Positions 1-5,400 of a stretch of 5,400 nucleotides of DNA are shown piece after piece. Within the stretch, counting starts at the first letter, position 1; each line of letters begins with the position of its first letter. A program made the translations under genes and the position numbers. Source of the stretch: Methylococcaceae bacterium (GTDB taxonomy: Bacteria > Pseudomonadota > Gammaproteobacteria > Methylococcales > Methylomonadaceae); contig JAKIVF010000170.1 in the NCBI GenBank assembly GCA_021647145.1, forward strand, positions 1 through 5,400. The letters run 5' to 3'. The notes below the pieces were generated by a model. That model saw nothing but the letters and a program-made list of their open reading frames with translations, was not told the origin of the DNA and did no database searches.

Positions 1-201
1 TTTTTTGAGCATGGCTTGGATTTTTTAAAATGTTATGACGCTTTTGATAAGGATGAAAAGTCAGAACTGGGTAAGCATTGGAGTAAGGCAGAACAGGTGG
101 CTAACTTGGCTTTGTATGGTTTTAATTTGCAGGATAGTTCTATGTTGGAGTTGGAGGTTGTAAAATTGGTTCCAATACTTGATGACTCCCTCATGGTTTG
201 A
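1..201 (+). CDS. 3' end of an unidentified protein gene (5' end outside window)
   Basis: The reading frame is open from the first base of the window to a TGA at 199-201, giving the last 66 residues of a protein whose start lies to the left. I do not recognise the family. The visible tail is soluble and probably mostly helical, with a charged stretch (DAFDKDEKSELGKHW) followed by an aliphatic, acidic end (LELEVVKLVPILDD). There is no membrane segment and no known motif. Two minus-strand frames are also open across this stretch, so the coding strand is not beyond doubt. The plus frame is preferred because it enters from outside, has no stop, and runs in the same direction as the methyltransferase 91 bp downstream. 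Whether it belongs functionally with the methyltransferase cannot be judged from the tail alone. Confidence 0.55.
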   Translation, partial: FFEHGLDFLKCYDAFDKDEKSELGKHWSKAEQVANLALYGFNLQDSSMLELEVVKLVPILDDSLMV

Positions 202-204
202 GGG
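188..204 (+). repeat. Small G+C-rich hairpin over the stop codon of the upstream gene
   Basis: CCCTCA (188-193) and TGAGGG (199-204) are perfect inverted repeats around a 5-nt loop, and the stop codon TGA is part of the right arm. In RNA this would be a 6-bp stem rich in G-C pairs. No run of T follows on either strand, so it is not a classical intrinsic terminator. It may protect the 3' end or weakly attenuate transcription, or be chance. Confidence 0.3.
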
Positions 205-209
205 GCTAG

Positions 210-218
210 TGCTATAGA
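210..218 (+). promoter_or_regulatory. Possible extended -10 promoter for the methyltransferase gene
   Basis: TGCTATAGA carries the TGn motif of an extended -10 promoter in front of a hexamer (TATAGA, 213-218) that matches TATAAT at four positions. No good -35 box lies 16-18 bp upstream, which extended -10 promoters can tolerate. Transcription would start near 225, leaving a leader of about 68 nt before the ATG at 293. The surrounding AT-rich sequence gives other weak -10 options, so this is only a candidate. Read-through from the upstream gene is also possible. Confidence 0.25.
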
Positions 219-274
219 ATAATAAATAGCTGATGATATTTTCAGCAAAAAATGGTAGATTCACTTAACTAATT

Positions 275-293
275 TAAAGAATTTTATTCTTTA
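275..293 (+). promoter_or_regulatory. Perfect palindrome ending in the methyltransferase start codon
   Basis: TAAAGAAT (275-282), a TTT centre (283-285) and ATTCTTTA (286-293) form a perfect 8-bp inverted repeat whose last base is the A of the ATG. The only Shine-Dalgarno-like bases (AAAGA, 276-280) are in the left arm. In mRNA the stem would hide both this site and the start codon; as DNA it has the form of a small operator. Either could restrain methyltransferase synthesis. The sequence shows the symmetry; the regulatory role is inferred, and AT-rich palindromes can arise by chance. Confidence 0.4.
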
Positions 294-1525
294 TGGGCTT
301 ACAAAAAAAACATACATATATCGATCTTTTTTCAGGTTGTGGCGGTTTGTCTCTGGGCCTTGGTAATGCTGGCTGGGAAGGGGTTTTTGCGGTCGAAAAG
401 GATGAAATGGCGTTTGAAACTTTCAAGCATAATTTGATTGATGGAAACTATGGCCATTTTGATTGGCCTGAATGGCTTCCTCAAAAAGCCACAACCATCG
501 AAGTTCTCTTAAAAGATTATAAAAAAGAGCTTATTGGTCTTAATGGTATGGTAGATCTAATTGCCGGTGGGCCGCCATGTCAGGGTTTCTCTCTAGCAGG
601 GAAAAGAAATCCCAATGATCCAAGAAACAAGCTTTCAAATCAATATATTAAAATGGTTGAGTTAGTTTCTCCTAAATATATAGTGCTAGAAAATGTTCGA
701 GGTTTTAATTCTAAATTTAAAGATGCAAAAGGGCAGAAAGGAAAAATTTCTCAATCTGAAATTGTTAAAGCGAAATTAGAAAAACTTGGATATGAAGTAT
801 TCACTGATTATCTTAATAGTCAAAACTTTGGAGTGCCTCAGAAAAGAACACGTTTTATTATGATTGGTATTAGACGTGATGTTCTACAAACAGAAGCTAA
901 TCCTTTTGATATTTTAGAAGAAATACGCCCACAGTTTATCAAAGATAAGGGCTTGCCTAATAAACCAGTTACAGTGAAACAAGCGATCAAAGATTTGGAA
1001 CATACTTCGGCGAATTTGGTTTATCACTCGGGTTCAGAAAAAAGTGGGTTTAAAAAACTCGACTATGCAAAACCTAAGCGTCTAACTAAGTATCAAAAAG
1101 TGATGCGCCCAAATTTGAATGGTGATAAGCCCAACGGTTTAAGAATTCCAAGACATAAAGAAACAACAATTACCAAATTCAAACTTATTCAGGAAATTTG
1201 TACCCCAGGTGTCTCTTTAAATGATGAACAAAAAGAAAAAATAGGCACAAAGAAGCAAGTGATCAGTGTATTAGATTCTAATAAACCATCAAGAACCTTA
1301 ACAACCCTTCCTGATGATATTCTTCATTATTCAGAACCCCGAATTCTAACGGTTAGAGAGAGTGCTCGAATCCAATCATTCCCAGATGATTTTGACTTTA
1401 AAGGAAAATACACAACAGGTGGGCAAAGAAGAACGATGGAATGTCCTCGCTATACCCAAGTTGGCAATGCTGTTCCACCGTTACTTGGCGAAGCGCTAGG
1501 CAGATTAATTATGGCTTTCAATTAG
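293..1525 (+). CDS. DNA (cytosine-5-)-methyltransferase
   Basis: This 410-residue enzyme should transfer a methyl group from S-adenosylmethionine to carbon 5 of cytosine in a specific DNA site. All key C5-methyltransferase motifs are present in order: motif I DLFSGCGG (11-18, cofactor binding), motif IV GGPPCQGFS (92-100) with catalytic Cys96, motif VI ENV (133-135), motif VIII with QKRTR (183-187), motif IX around R350-P364 (LTVRESARIQSFP), and motif X YTQVGNAVPP (387-396). The variable stretch at about 200-330 is the target-recognition domain; its specificity cannot be read from sequence. Length is normal and the gene looks intact. The ATG at 293 places motif I 10 residues in, as is usual, but the Shine-Dalgarno match is poor and lies in a palindrome. 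There is no N-terminal helix-turn-helix of the self-regulating type. No endonuclease gene is recognisable beside it; instead a GHKL kinase/receiver operon converges on it 14 bp away. Confidence 0.96.
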   Translation: MGLQKKHTYIDLFSGCGGLSLGLGNAGWEGVFAVEKDEMAFETFKHNLIDGNYGHFDWPEWLPQKATTIEVLLKDYKKELIGLNGMVDLIAGGPPCQGFSLAGKRNPNDPRNKLSNQYIKMVELVSPKYIVLENVRGFNSKFKDAKGQKGKISQSEIVKAKLEKLGYEVFTDYLNSQNFGVPQKRTRFIMIGIRRDVLQTEANPFDILEEIRPQFIKDKGLPNKPVTVKQAIKDLEHTSANLVYHSGSEKSGFKKLDYAKPKRLTKYQKVMRPNLNGDKPNGLRIPRHKETTITKFKLIQEICTPGVSLNDEQKEKIGTKKQVISVLDSNKPSRTLTTLPDDILHYSEPRILTVRESARIQSFPDDFDFKGKYTTGGQRRTMECPRYTQVGNAVPPLLGEALGRLIMAFN

Positions 1526-1539
1526 GAATATATAGGCAG

Positions 1540-2469
1540 CTAACTCATACCTTCTAATATTGATTGAATATTATTTTCATGGTCGGCAATTGTTTTACAA
1601 ATATCATCAATGTCACCGCGCTTATATTCTACATTTTTAAACGTTAACATTGATTGCCCAGAAGTCAGGCAGGTTGCCTCTTTTGCATGCGCTGCAGTTG
1701 TTCTTAAATCAAGTATTGCCGAGCGATACGAATTCAAAAGATCTAACTGTTGCCTAGATAGCCCAAGGTTACTTTTAATTTCTTCTAAAGTGCCGAATAG
1801 TTTTCCACTCATCATGCTCTTATTATTCAATAAGTCTTCAACAGATTGTCTTTTCAGTCTGTCTTTAGAGGATTGAGAGGCTCTTGAGTTTATTAGGTGG
1901 ACGGCTTTATTCTTAACTTGGTCCATCTGGGTTGTATTGGTTGCGCTATATTTGTAAAGAATCTCTCTGATCATGTGATCCATCTCGCATACCGAGTTAA
2001 GAATTAGCCCTCGAAGTGTGCTGATCTTATGGGATCTGTTGATGATATTCTCAATGACTGTATATGTGCCTTCAGCTAAATTTCTACGCCCAACACAATT
2101 AACCCCATCTACATTTTCTTTTGCTATTAGTTGCCTTAAATCCTCAGCATCTTGTTTGCCGCTGTAAAAAAGAATGTCTAATGTAGGTAGTTTAGACCTA
2201 AATTTATTTGCAATTTTTTCTCCAGTTGCGCTGTTTCCAAGTTCATAATCGATAACAATCAGGTCAAAGCTGTTTGACAAATCAATACTAGCGGCTAAGT
2301 TAGATAACAGGCTATTAAAATCCCCCTTCGTAACTTTTGCATAGACATCCTCAGTGACTAATGAAAAGCCATTCTTCCTTTTAAGCTTTCTACTTAGTTG
2401 TGATGCAAGATCCATTGTGGGGTCATTAAAGTTATCATCCACCCACGCTATATTAAAACTAGTTTTCAT
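1540..2469 (-). CDS. Receiver-domain (response-regulator-like) protein with HEPN-like C-terminal domain
   Basis: This is a 309-residue soluble protein. The N-terminal part (about 5-140) reads as a receiver domain: acidic pair D11-D12 in AWVDDNF, the likely phospho-acceptor D74 at the end of a hydrophobic strand (LIVIDYELG), and S103 in ILFYSG at the switch Ser/Thr position. The conserved Lys expected near 127-129 is replaced by Arg (CVGRR), which is atypical. The C-terminal part (about 145-305) is not a DNA-binding output domain. It is all-helical in appearance and ends in SAILDLRTTAAHAKE, whose R256-x4-H261 resembles the R-x4-6-H catalytic motif of HEPN ribonucleases. The HEPN call is tentative. 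Translation starts at an ATG that overlaps the end of the upstream kinase gene by 11 bp, with GGAG 7 nt before it, so the two are co-translated and probably partners. The likely role is phosphorylation-controlled effector of the GHKL protein. Confidence 0.82.
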   Translation of the reverse strand: MKTSFNIAWVDDNFNDPTMDLASQLSRKLKRKNGFSLVTEDVYAKVTKGDFNSLLSNLAASIDLSNSFDLIVIDYELGNSATGEKIANKFRSKLPTLDILFYSGKQDAEDLRQLIAKENVDGVNCVGRRNLAEGTYTVIENIINRSHKISTLRGLILNSVCEMDHMIREILYKYSATNTTQMDQVKNKAVHLINSRASQSSKDRLKRQSVEDLLNNKSMMSGKLFGTLEEIKSNLGLSRQQLDLLNSYRSAILDLRTTAAHAKEATCLTSGQSMLTFKNVEYKRGDIDDICKTIADHENNIQSILEGMS

Positions 2470-4816
2470 CTTTTATCTCCACTAAAAATTTAGCCTCATT
2501 GTTAGAAGTTTTTAATAATTTAACTGATCCATTTAATTGCTTAAGCACAGATTTAATATGGTAAAGACCGATACCAGAACCTTGGGTGCCACTATAGGCA
2601 AGATCAAAAATACGTGAGATATCAATTTCAGATCCAAGCCCATCACCATCGTCACTAACGATAATATTGAGAGCACCATCTTTTATGGTTATCTTAAAGT
2701 TGATATGAGGTGCTCTGGCTTTTTGAGCATTTGATACAAAATTATCAATTATTATTGATAGTTCTAGCGGTTTGAATGTCCTTGTAAATTCAATTCCTTC
2801 ATCAGTGTCTAAAGTTACATCAATATTAAAAGCATTGGGGTTAACAGAAACAAGTATGTAGTCTTTTAAGAAGGCAACCATATCCTCTGTTATACCGTCT
2901 GATTGATGTCGAAAGTTTGCTCTAGTTGCAAATTGAGAGGCTAGTAATACCTTCTGATTACTGAGGCTTATACTCTGTAGTATTTGTAATGCAACTGACT
3001 CATTAAAGTATTCTGAGTCTAGTGTTATTCGCTCTAAAGCATCATTTACAGTATTTTTAATATTTGTAGCATCAAAAATAACTTGGTGACTAAGACCAAT
3101 TACATCTTCTACATCTACTTCTGTTAAGCTTTTTAGAAATAAGGATCTTTTTATTTCCGTTTCTAGCTTTGCCTCGGCTAATTTTTGTGCCTCTAACGCT
3201 TCCTTGGCTTTGGCATATTCTTCGGCAGCAGTTTGTCGTGCCTTTGCAGAGGCTGCGTCAGCTTCTTTTTTTGCTTTTTCAAGTGCTGAATATTTTAATT
3301 CTGCTGATCTTATCTGGTTGAGTAAATAGGTGTTTTTAGATGCTGTAGCAATTTGCTTTAAGTTTTTTACCGTACTTGTAAAGTCACTTGATTTTTCATC
3401 GATAATATCAACTAGCTCTTTGTGATAGTTAATGATTTCAATCTGGTCATTACGGACTAGTTTGTTAATTATTTCAATAATTCCTATCCGGGCTTTTTCC
3501 TTATAAATACCAGAATTATCTTCTTTATCTTTATCTGTTTTATCCTTAAAAGTAATTCCTACTACATATGCTTCAAGCCTAACTAGTGCATTCTTTTTGA
3601 AAAGCTGCTCTAAATCTAAATAGGCTGCATTCCTGATTAATCCGCCATCACGGCTACTAGGTTCAATTAAATCAGGGCTATTATCTAATATGTTAATTTG
3701 TCCTAGTAGATCACGAGACCCCAAATAACGCATTTGTCCCTGACTTTTTCTGTCATCAAAACCAAGTATATCGTTACCACGAACACCATAAGGCATGACT
3801 CTATAGCCATTTTTAAATAAAAATACATGGCCAAAATCTAGTGCGGTTATGCCCATGAAACGAGTAAATCTAGTTTTAGCTGCTCTATTTAAAAAAGAGA
3901 GGTCAATGTTGATGGGGATGTCATTAATGTGATCAAGATCAGAGTTCTCTTCAATCTCATAAATTAATTCACCACGATCTATTAGTTTTGTATGGATAGA
4001 TCCGTTGCGGAGTTTTACTTCTATTTTTGTCGTACTAAGTCCTATGGTTTCGTATATATTATTACTAACCAATCCATTTACTTTGCTAAATTCAGCTTCG
4101 GTTTCAGAATCTTGTTTTATATATTCTTTGGCATGAATTTCAATTTGAATATCTTTATTTTCTTCAAAAGGGTTGATCAGTTGTGCGAGTTCTTTTTTTA
4201 AGCTTTGAAGTTTTTTGTAATTCCAATCACTTCTGAGGTCTGAAATCTCAAGAATCGTATTCGCAGAATTAAGTAGGGTATCTATGTGGTCAGGTAGAGA
4301 ATTAACTGTAGTCCGTTTTACGCCAATATTTTCAAATTTTACTAAATCGTTATCTTCAAAATCATTCCAACTTATATCAAGCTTATTGTAAGTTACTTGT
4401 AGGGATGTTTTTGTGTAAAGAGTTAGGTCTTTGCCTAGGCGGTCACAGGAAAAACGACCTACTCCTTTATTTCCGCCCAATGCCCGTTTTCGAGTAGCTA
4501 TTTTTTCTCTGAAGTCATTGTTGAGGTTTTGATCTTCAACGCCTTGCTTCTTGGCAGAATATGCAACTCTCAGCCATTTTGATTTAATCTCATCTACATT
4601 ATTATCTACAAGCATTCCCTTGCCATTATCAGCGATAATGATCAAATCATTCTCTATAACTAAATCTACCTTTGTTGCATGAGCATCCAATGAATTTTTC
4701 ACAAGCTCGTAGATTGCAACAAAATCATTAGTGATTAACTCTTGTCCAATGATGTTTTTTAGCCCTGAATCTACTACAAAATGATGAGGTGGGGCTTTTT
4801 GTTTGTCACTATCCAT
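2459..4816 (-). CDS. Double GHKL ATPase: MORC/MutL-like N-terminus fused to a histidine-kinase-like core
   Basis: This 785-residue cytoplasmic protein has no signal peptide or membrane segment. Module 1 (about 10-400) is a GHKL ATPase of MORC/Hsp90 type: N-box AIYELVKNSLDAHA (E37, N41), G1 box DNGKGM (63-68), glycine-rich lid GGNKGVG (114-120), then an S5-like half with LFKNGYRVMPYG (333-344, Lys335). A lysine-rich linker (about 424-443) and an Ala/Lys/Glu-rich coiled coil (about 500-556) follow. Module 2 is a histidine-kinase-like core: a helical dimerisation-type stretch with H577 in GLSHQV, and a HATPase domain with N-box IIDNFVSNAQKA (689-700), G1 DDGDG (722-726), F-box IFDLAYSG (736-743) and G2 GSGIGL (746-751). 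Both ATP sites look intact. The first gene of the operon, it probably phosphorylates or controls the receiver protein encoded just downstream. MORC-like GHKL proteins are known neighbours of restriction-modification genes, which fits the adjacent methyltransferase. No better start than the ATG at 4814-4816 exists, though its Shine-Dalgarno site is weak. Confidence 0.9.
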   Translation of the reverse strand: MDSDKQKAPPHHFVVDSGLKNIIGQELITNDFVAIYELVKNSLDAHATKVDLVIENDLIIIADNGKGMLVDNNVDEIKSKWLRVAYSAKKQGVEDQNLNNDFREKIATRKRALGGNKGVGRFSCDRLGKDLTLYTKTSLQVTYNKLDISWNDFEDNDLVKFENIGVKRTTVNSLPDHIDTLLNSANTILEISDLRSDWNYKKLQSLKKELAQLINPFEENKDIQIEIHAKEYIKQDSETEAEFSKVNGLVSNNIYETIGLSTTKIEVKLRNGSIHTKLIDRGELIYEIEENSDLDHINDIPINIDLSFLNRAAKTRFTRFMGITALDFGHVFLFKNGYRVMPYGVRGNDILGFDDRKSQGQMRYLGSRDLLGQINILDNSPDLIEPSSRDGGLIRNAAYLDLEQLFKKNALVRLEAYVVGITFKDKTDKDKEDNSGIYKEKARIGIIEIINKLVRNDQIEIINYHKELVDIIDEKSSDFTSTVKNLKQIATASKNTYLLNQIRSAELKYSALEKAKKEADAASAKARQTAAEEYAKAKEALEAQKLAEAKLETEIKRSLFLKSLTEVDVEDVIGLSHQVIFDATNIKNTVNDALERITLDSEYFNESVALQILQSISLSNQKVLLASQFATRANFRHQSDGITEDMVAFLKDYILVSVNPNAFNIDVTLDTDEGIEFTRTFKPLELSIIIDNFVSNAQKARAPHINFKITIKDGALNIIVSDDGDGLGSEIDISRIFDLAYSGTQGSGIGLYHIKSVLKQLNGSVKLLKTSNNEAKFLVEIKDEN
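2477..2480 (-). promoter_or_regulatory. Ribosome binding site of the receiver gene
   Basis: GGAG on the minus strand lies 7 nt before the ATG at 2467-2469 and inside the last codons of the kinase gene. It supports the chosen start and tight translational coupling of the two proteins. Confidence 0.75.
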
Positions 4817-4846
4817 AGGTAAATCGTTTCCAATTGTGGTTCTTAG

Positions 4847-4875
4847 ATAATATTGGCATTCTTGTGGCGGATCAA
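4847..4875 (-). promoter_or_regulatory. Predicted sigma70 promoter of the GHKL/receiver operon
   Basis: On the minus strand TTGATC (plus 4870-4875) matches the -35 consensus at four of six bases, and TATTAT (plus 4847-4852) matches the -10 at five of six, with exactly 17 bp between them. Transcription would begin near 4840, giving a leader of about 24 nt to the ATG at 4816. Position, spacing and direction all fit the operon. A row of dyads abuts the upstream side of the -35 box. Confidence 0.6.
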
Positions 4876-4921
4876 ACTGACTAAAATAGTGTAGTCAAAG
4901 TAAACTACATGTGAAGTTTGA
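4872..4921. promoter_or_regulatory. Overlapping inverted repeats upstream of the operon promoter (candidate operator)
   Basis: Three dyads share this 50-bp stretch. TGACTA (4878-4883) and TAGTCA (4892-4897) are separated by 8 bp. TGTAGT (4890-4895) and ACTACA (4904-4909) are also separated by 8 bp, with a centre 12 bp from the first. TCAAACT (4872-4878) and AGTTTGA (4915-4921) enclose both. The block overlaps the outer edge of the -35 box (4870-4875) and extends upstream of it, where an activator or a repressor could bind. No regulator gene is visible in the window, though the receiver protein or an outside factor could act here. The symmetry is observed; the function is inferred. Confidence 0.45.
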
Positions 4922-4987
4922 AAAGGATTCATGCCTAAAAATTGATGCTTTAGACTGCCATTTAGGGCCCTCTTTATTGGAAAATAA

Positions 4988-5302
4988 TTAACTACCCATC
5001 TGCATCAACTCAGAAACCTCAAGCGTTCCGCCAATATCCAAAAACGGGCAGGTCTTCGACATTTCTAAAACAGCCTCAAGTGAGTTTGCTTGCACAATAG
5101 TGAAGCCTGACATGGCGGTGGAGCTGCCATTGGTCGCACCTTTGTCGCTAACCACGTGGGTATCTTTTAGTGGGTTTAAGGCGCTGACGATGGAGTCACC
5201 TAAGGATTTTAGCCACTCGCGATACTTTTCCATGTGTTCTTTTGCTTCTTCTGGGCTAGTTGGCTGTTCGCCACCGAGGTAAATGATTATGTATTTGTTC
5301 AC
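4988..5302 (-). CDS. YciI/DGPF-family (YCII-related) protein
   Basis: This small soluble protein of 104 residues has the usual length and pattern of the YCII-related family, which adopts a dimeric alpha/beta (ferredoxin-like) fold. Visible hallmarks are the opening strand NKYIIIYLGGE, the helix KEHMEKYREWLKSLGD with W30 and G35, and the C-terminal SGFTIVQANSLEAVLEMSKTCP followed by GGTLEVSEL. His23 and Asp36 may correspond to the His-Asp pair conserved in YciI proteins. The exact biochemical role of most family members is unknown. The start is a GTG at 5300-5302, supported by GGAG 5 nt upstream. G+C is about 50% in the middle of the gene, against 25-40% in stretches sampled from the kinase and methyltransferase genes, and it has its own spacer. 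It is therefore probably a resident chromosomal gene unrelated to the cassette. Confidence 0.88.
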   Translation of the reverse strand: MNKYIIIYLGGEQPTSPEEAKEHMEKYREWLKSLGDSIVSALNPLKDTHVVSDKGATNGSSTAMSGFTIVQANSLEAVLEMSKTCPFLDIGGTLEVSELMQMGS

Positions 5303-5307
5303 GGTTT

Positions 5308-5311
5308 CTCC
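5308..5311 (-). promoter_or_regulatory. Ribosome binding site deciding the GTG start of the YciI-family gene
   Basis: GGAG on the minus strand sits 5 nt before the GTG at 5300-5302. Together with the family's normal N-terminal strand beginning right after it, this makes the GTG the start. Confidence 0.7.
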
Positions 5312-5339
5312 AATTCTTGTGGTTACTTTATATTAGCCA

Positions 5340-5368
5340 ATCATAATTAGGATAAGGATAATAAACAA
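5340..5368 (-). promoter_or_regulatory. Possible promoter of the YciI-family gene
   Basis: On the minus strand TATGAT (plus 5340-5345, five of six -10 matches) lies 17 bp downstream of TTGTTT (plus 5363-5368, three of six -35 matches). Transcription would start near 5333, about 30 nt before the GTG. The region is very AT-rich, so chance matches are likely. The remaining bases to the window edge hold nothing else I can support. Confidence 0.3.
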
Positions 5369-5400
5369 CAAATCATAAATAATTATGTTAAAATAGCACT

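Noticed and set aside
232..249. Inverted repeat GCTGA/TCAGC as a terminator after the upstream partial gene
   Set aside because: The stem is only 5 bp and is followed by a run of A, not T, on the plus strand; it does not meet the form of an intrinsic terminator.
33..264. Two minus-strand open frames of about 70 codons overlapping the left partial gene
   Set aside because: They overlap each other and the plus frame, have Ser/Leu-rich low-information products, and no ribosome site; the plus frame entering from the edge is more likely.
1610..1876. An 88-codon plus-strand open frame inside the receiver gene
   Set aside because: It lies antisense to a gene with clear receiver motifs, has no family signature and no plausible start signal; it is a shadow frame.
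3992..4201. A 69-codon plus-strand frame rich in Phe inside the kinase gene
   Set aside because: It is antisense to the kinase gene; the Phe-rich composition is what the opposite strand of Lys/Glu-rich coding sequence gives.
293..4816. Known defensive two-component (Detocs-type) or CRISPR-related system
   Set aside because: There is no phosphorylase-type effector and no repeat-spacer array; the kinase is soluble with an N-terminal MORC-like ATPase and the locus includes a DNA methyltransferase.
4843..4932. A 29-codon minus-strand frame (ATG at 4930-4932) in the spacer between the YciI-family gene and the kinase gene
   Set aside because: It has no properly spaced Shine-Dalgarno site, resembles no known protein, and covers the predicted promoter and dyads; this spacer is better explained as regulatory.
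4964..4971. AGGGCCCT palindrome downstream of the YciI-family gene as a terminator
   Set aside because: It is self-complementary with no loop and has no T-run after it on the minus strand, so it is not a convincing terminator.

Overview
The window comes from an AT-rich bacterial genome (roughly 35-38% G+C over most of its length). Compact genes with Shine-Dalgarno sites and sigma70-like promoters, and a YciI-type protein at the right, fit a gammaproteobacterium. No marker fixes the taxon, so this is a weak inference.

Layout, left to right: (1) the 3' end of an unidentified plus-strand gene (1-201). (2) A 91-bp spacer with a possible extended -10 promoter and a perfect 8-bp palindrome running into the next start codon. 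(3) A complete plus-strand C5-cytosine DNA methyltransferase (293-1525). (4) Converging on it with only 14 bp between stop codons, a minus-strand two-gene operon: a 785-residue cytoplasmic protein with two GHKL ATPase modules (2459-4816), then an overlapping 309-residue receiver-domain protein with a HEPN-like C-terminus (1540-2469). (5) A 171-bp spacer with a good promoter for that operon and overlapping dyads just upstream of the -35 box. (6) A minus-strand YciI/DGPF-family gene (4988-5302) of clearly higher G+C, probably ordinary chromosome at the edge of the island. (7) An AT-rich end (5303-5400) with a weak candidate promoter.

The three central genes look like an undescribed or little-described restriction/defence-type cassette. 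The methyltransferase would mark host DNA. The kinase-like protein joins a MORC/MutL-like ATPase (GHKL plus S5-like part) to a coiled coil and a histidine-kinase-like core. The receiver protein has the acidic pocket and phospho-acceptor Asp of a response regulator, followed by a helical domain carrying an R-x4-H motif as in HEPN ribonucleases. No restriction endonuclease is recognisable. A reasonable but unproven model is that the GHKL protein senses foreign or unmethylated DNA and signals by phosphotransfer to the receiver-HEPN effector. The domain calls rest on motifs read directly from the sequence; the defence role is inference.
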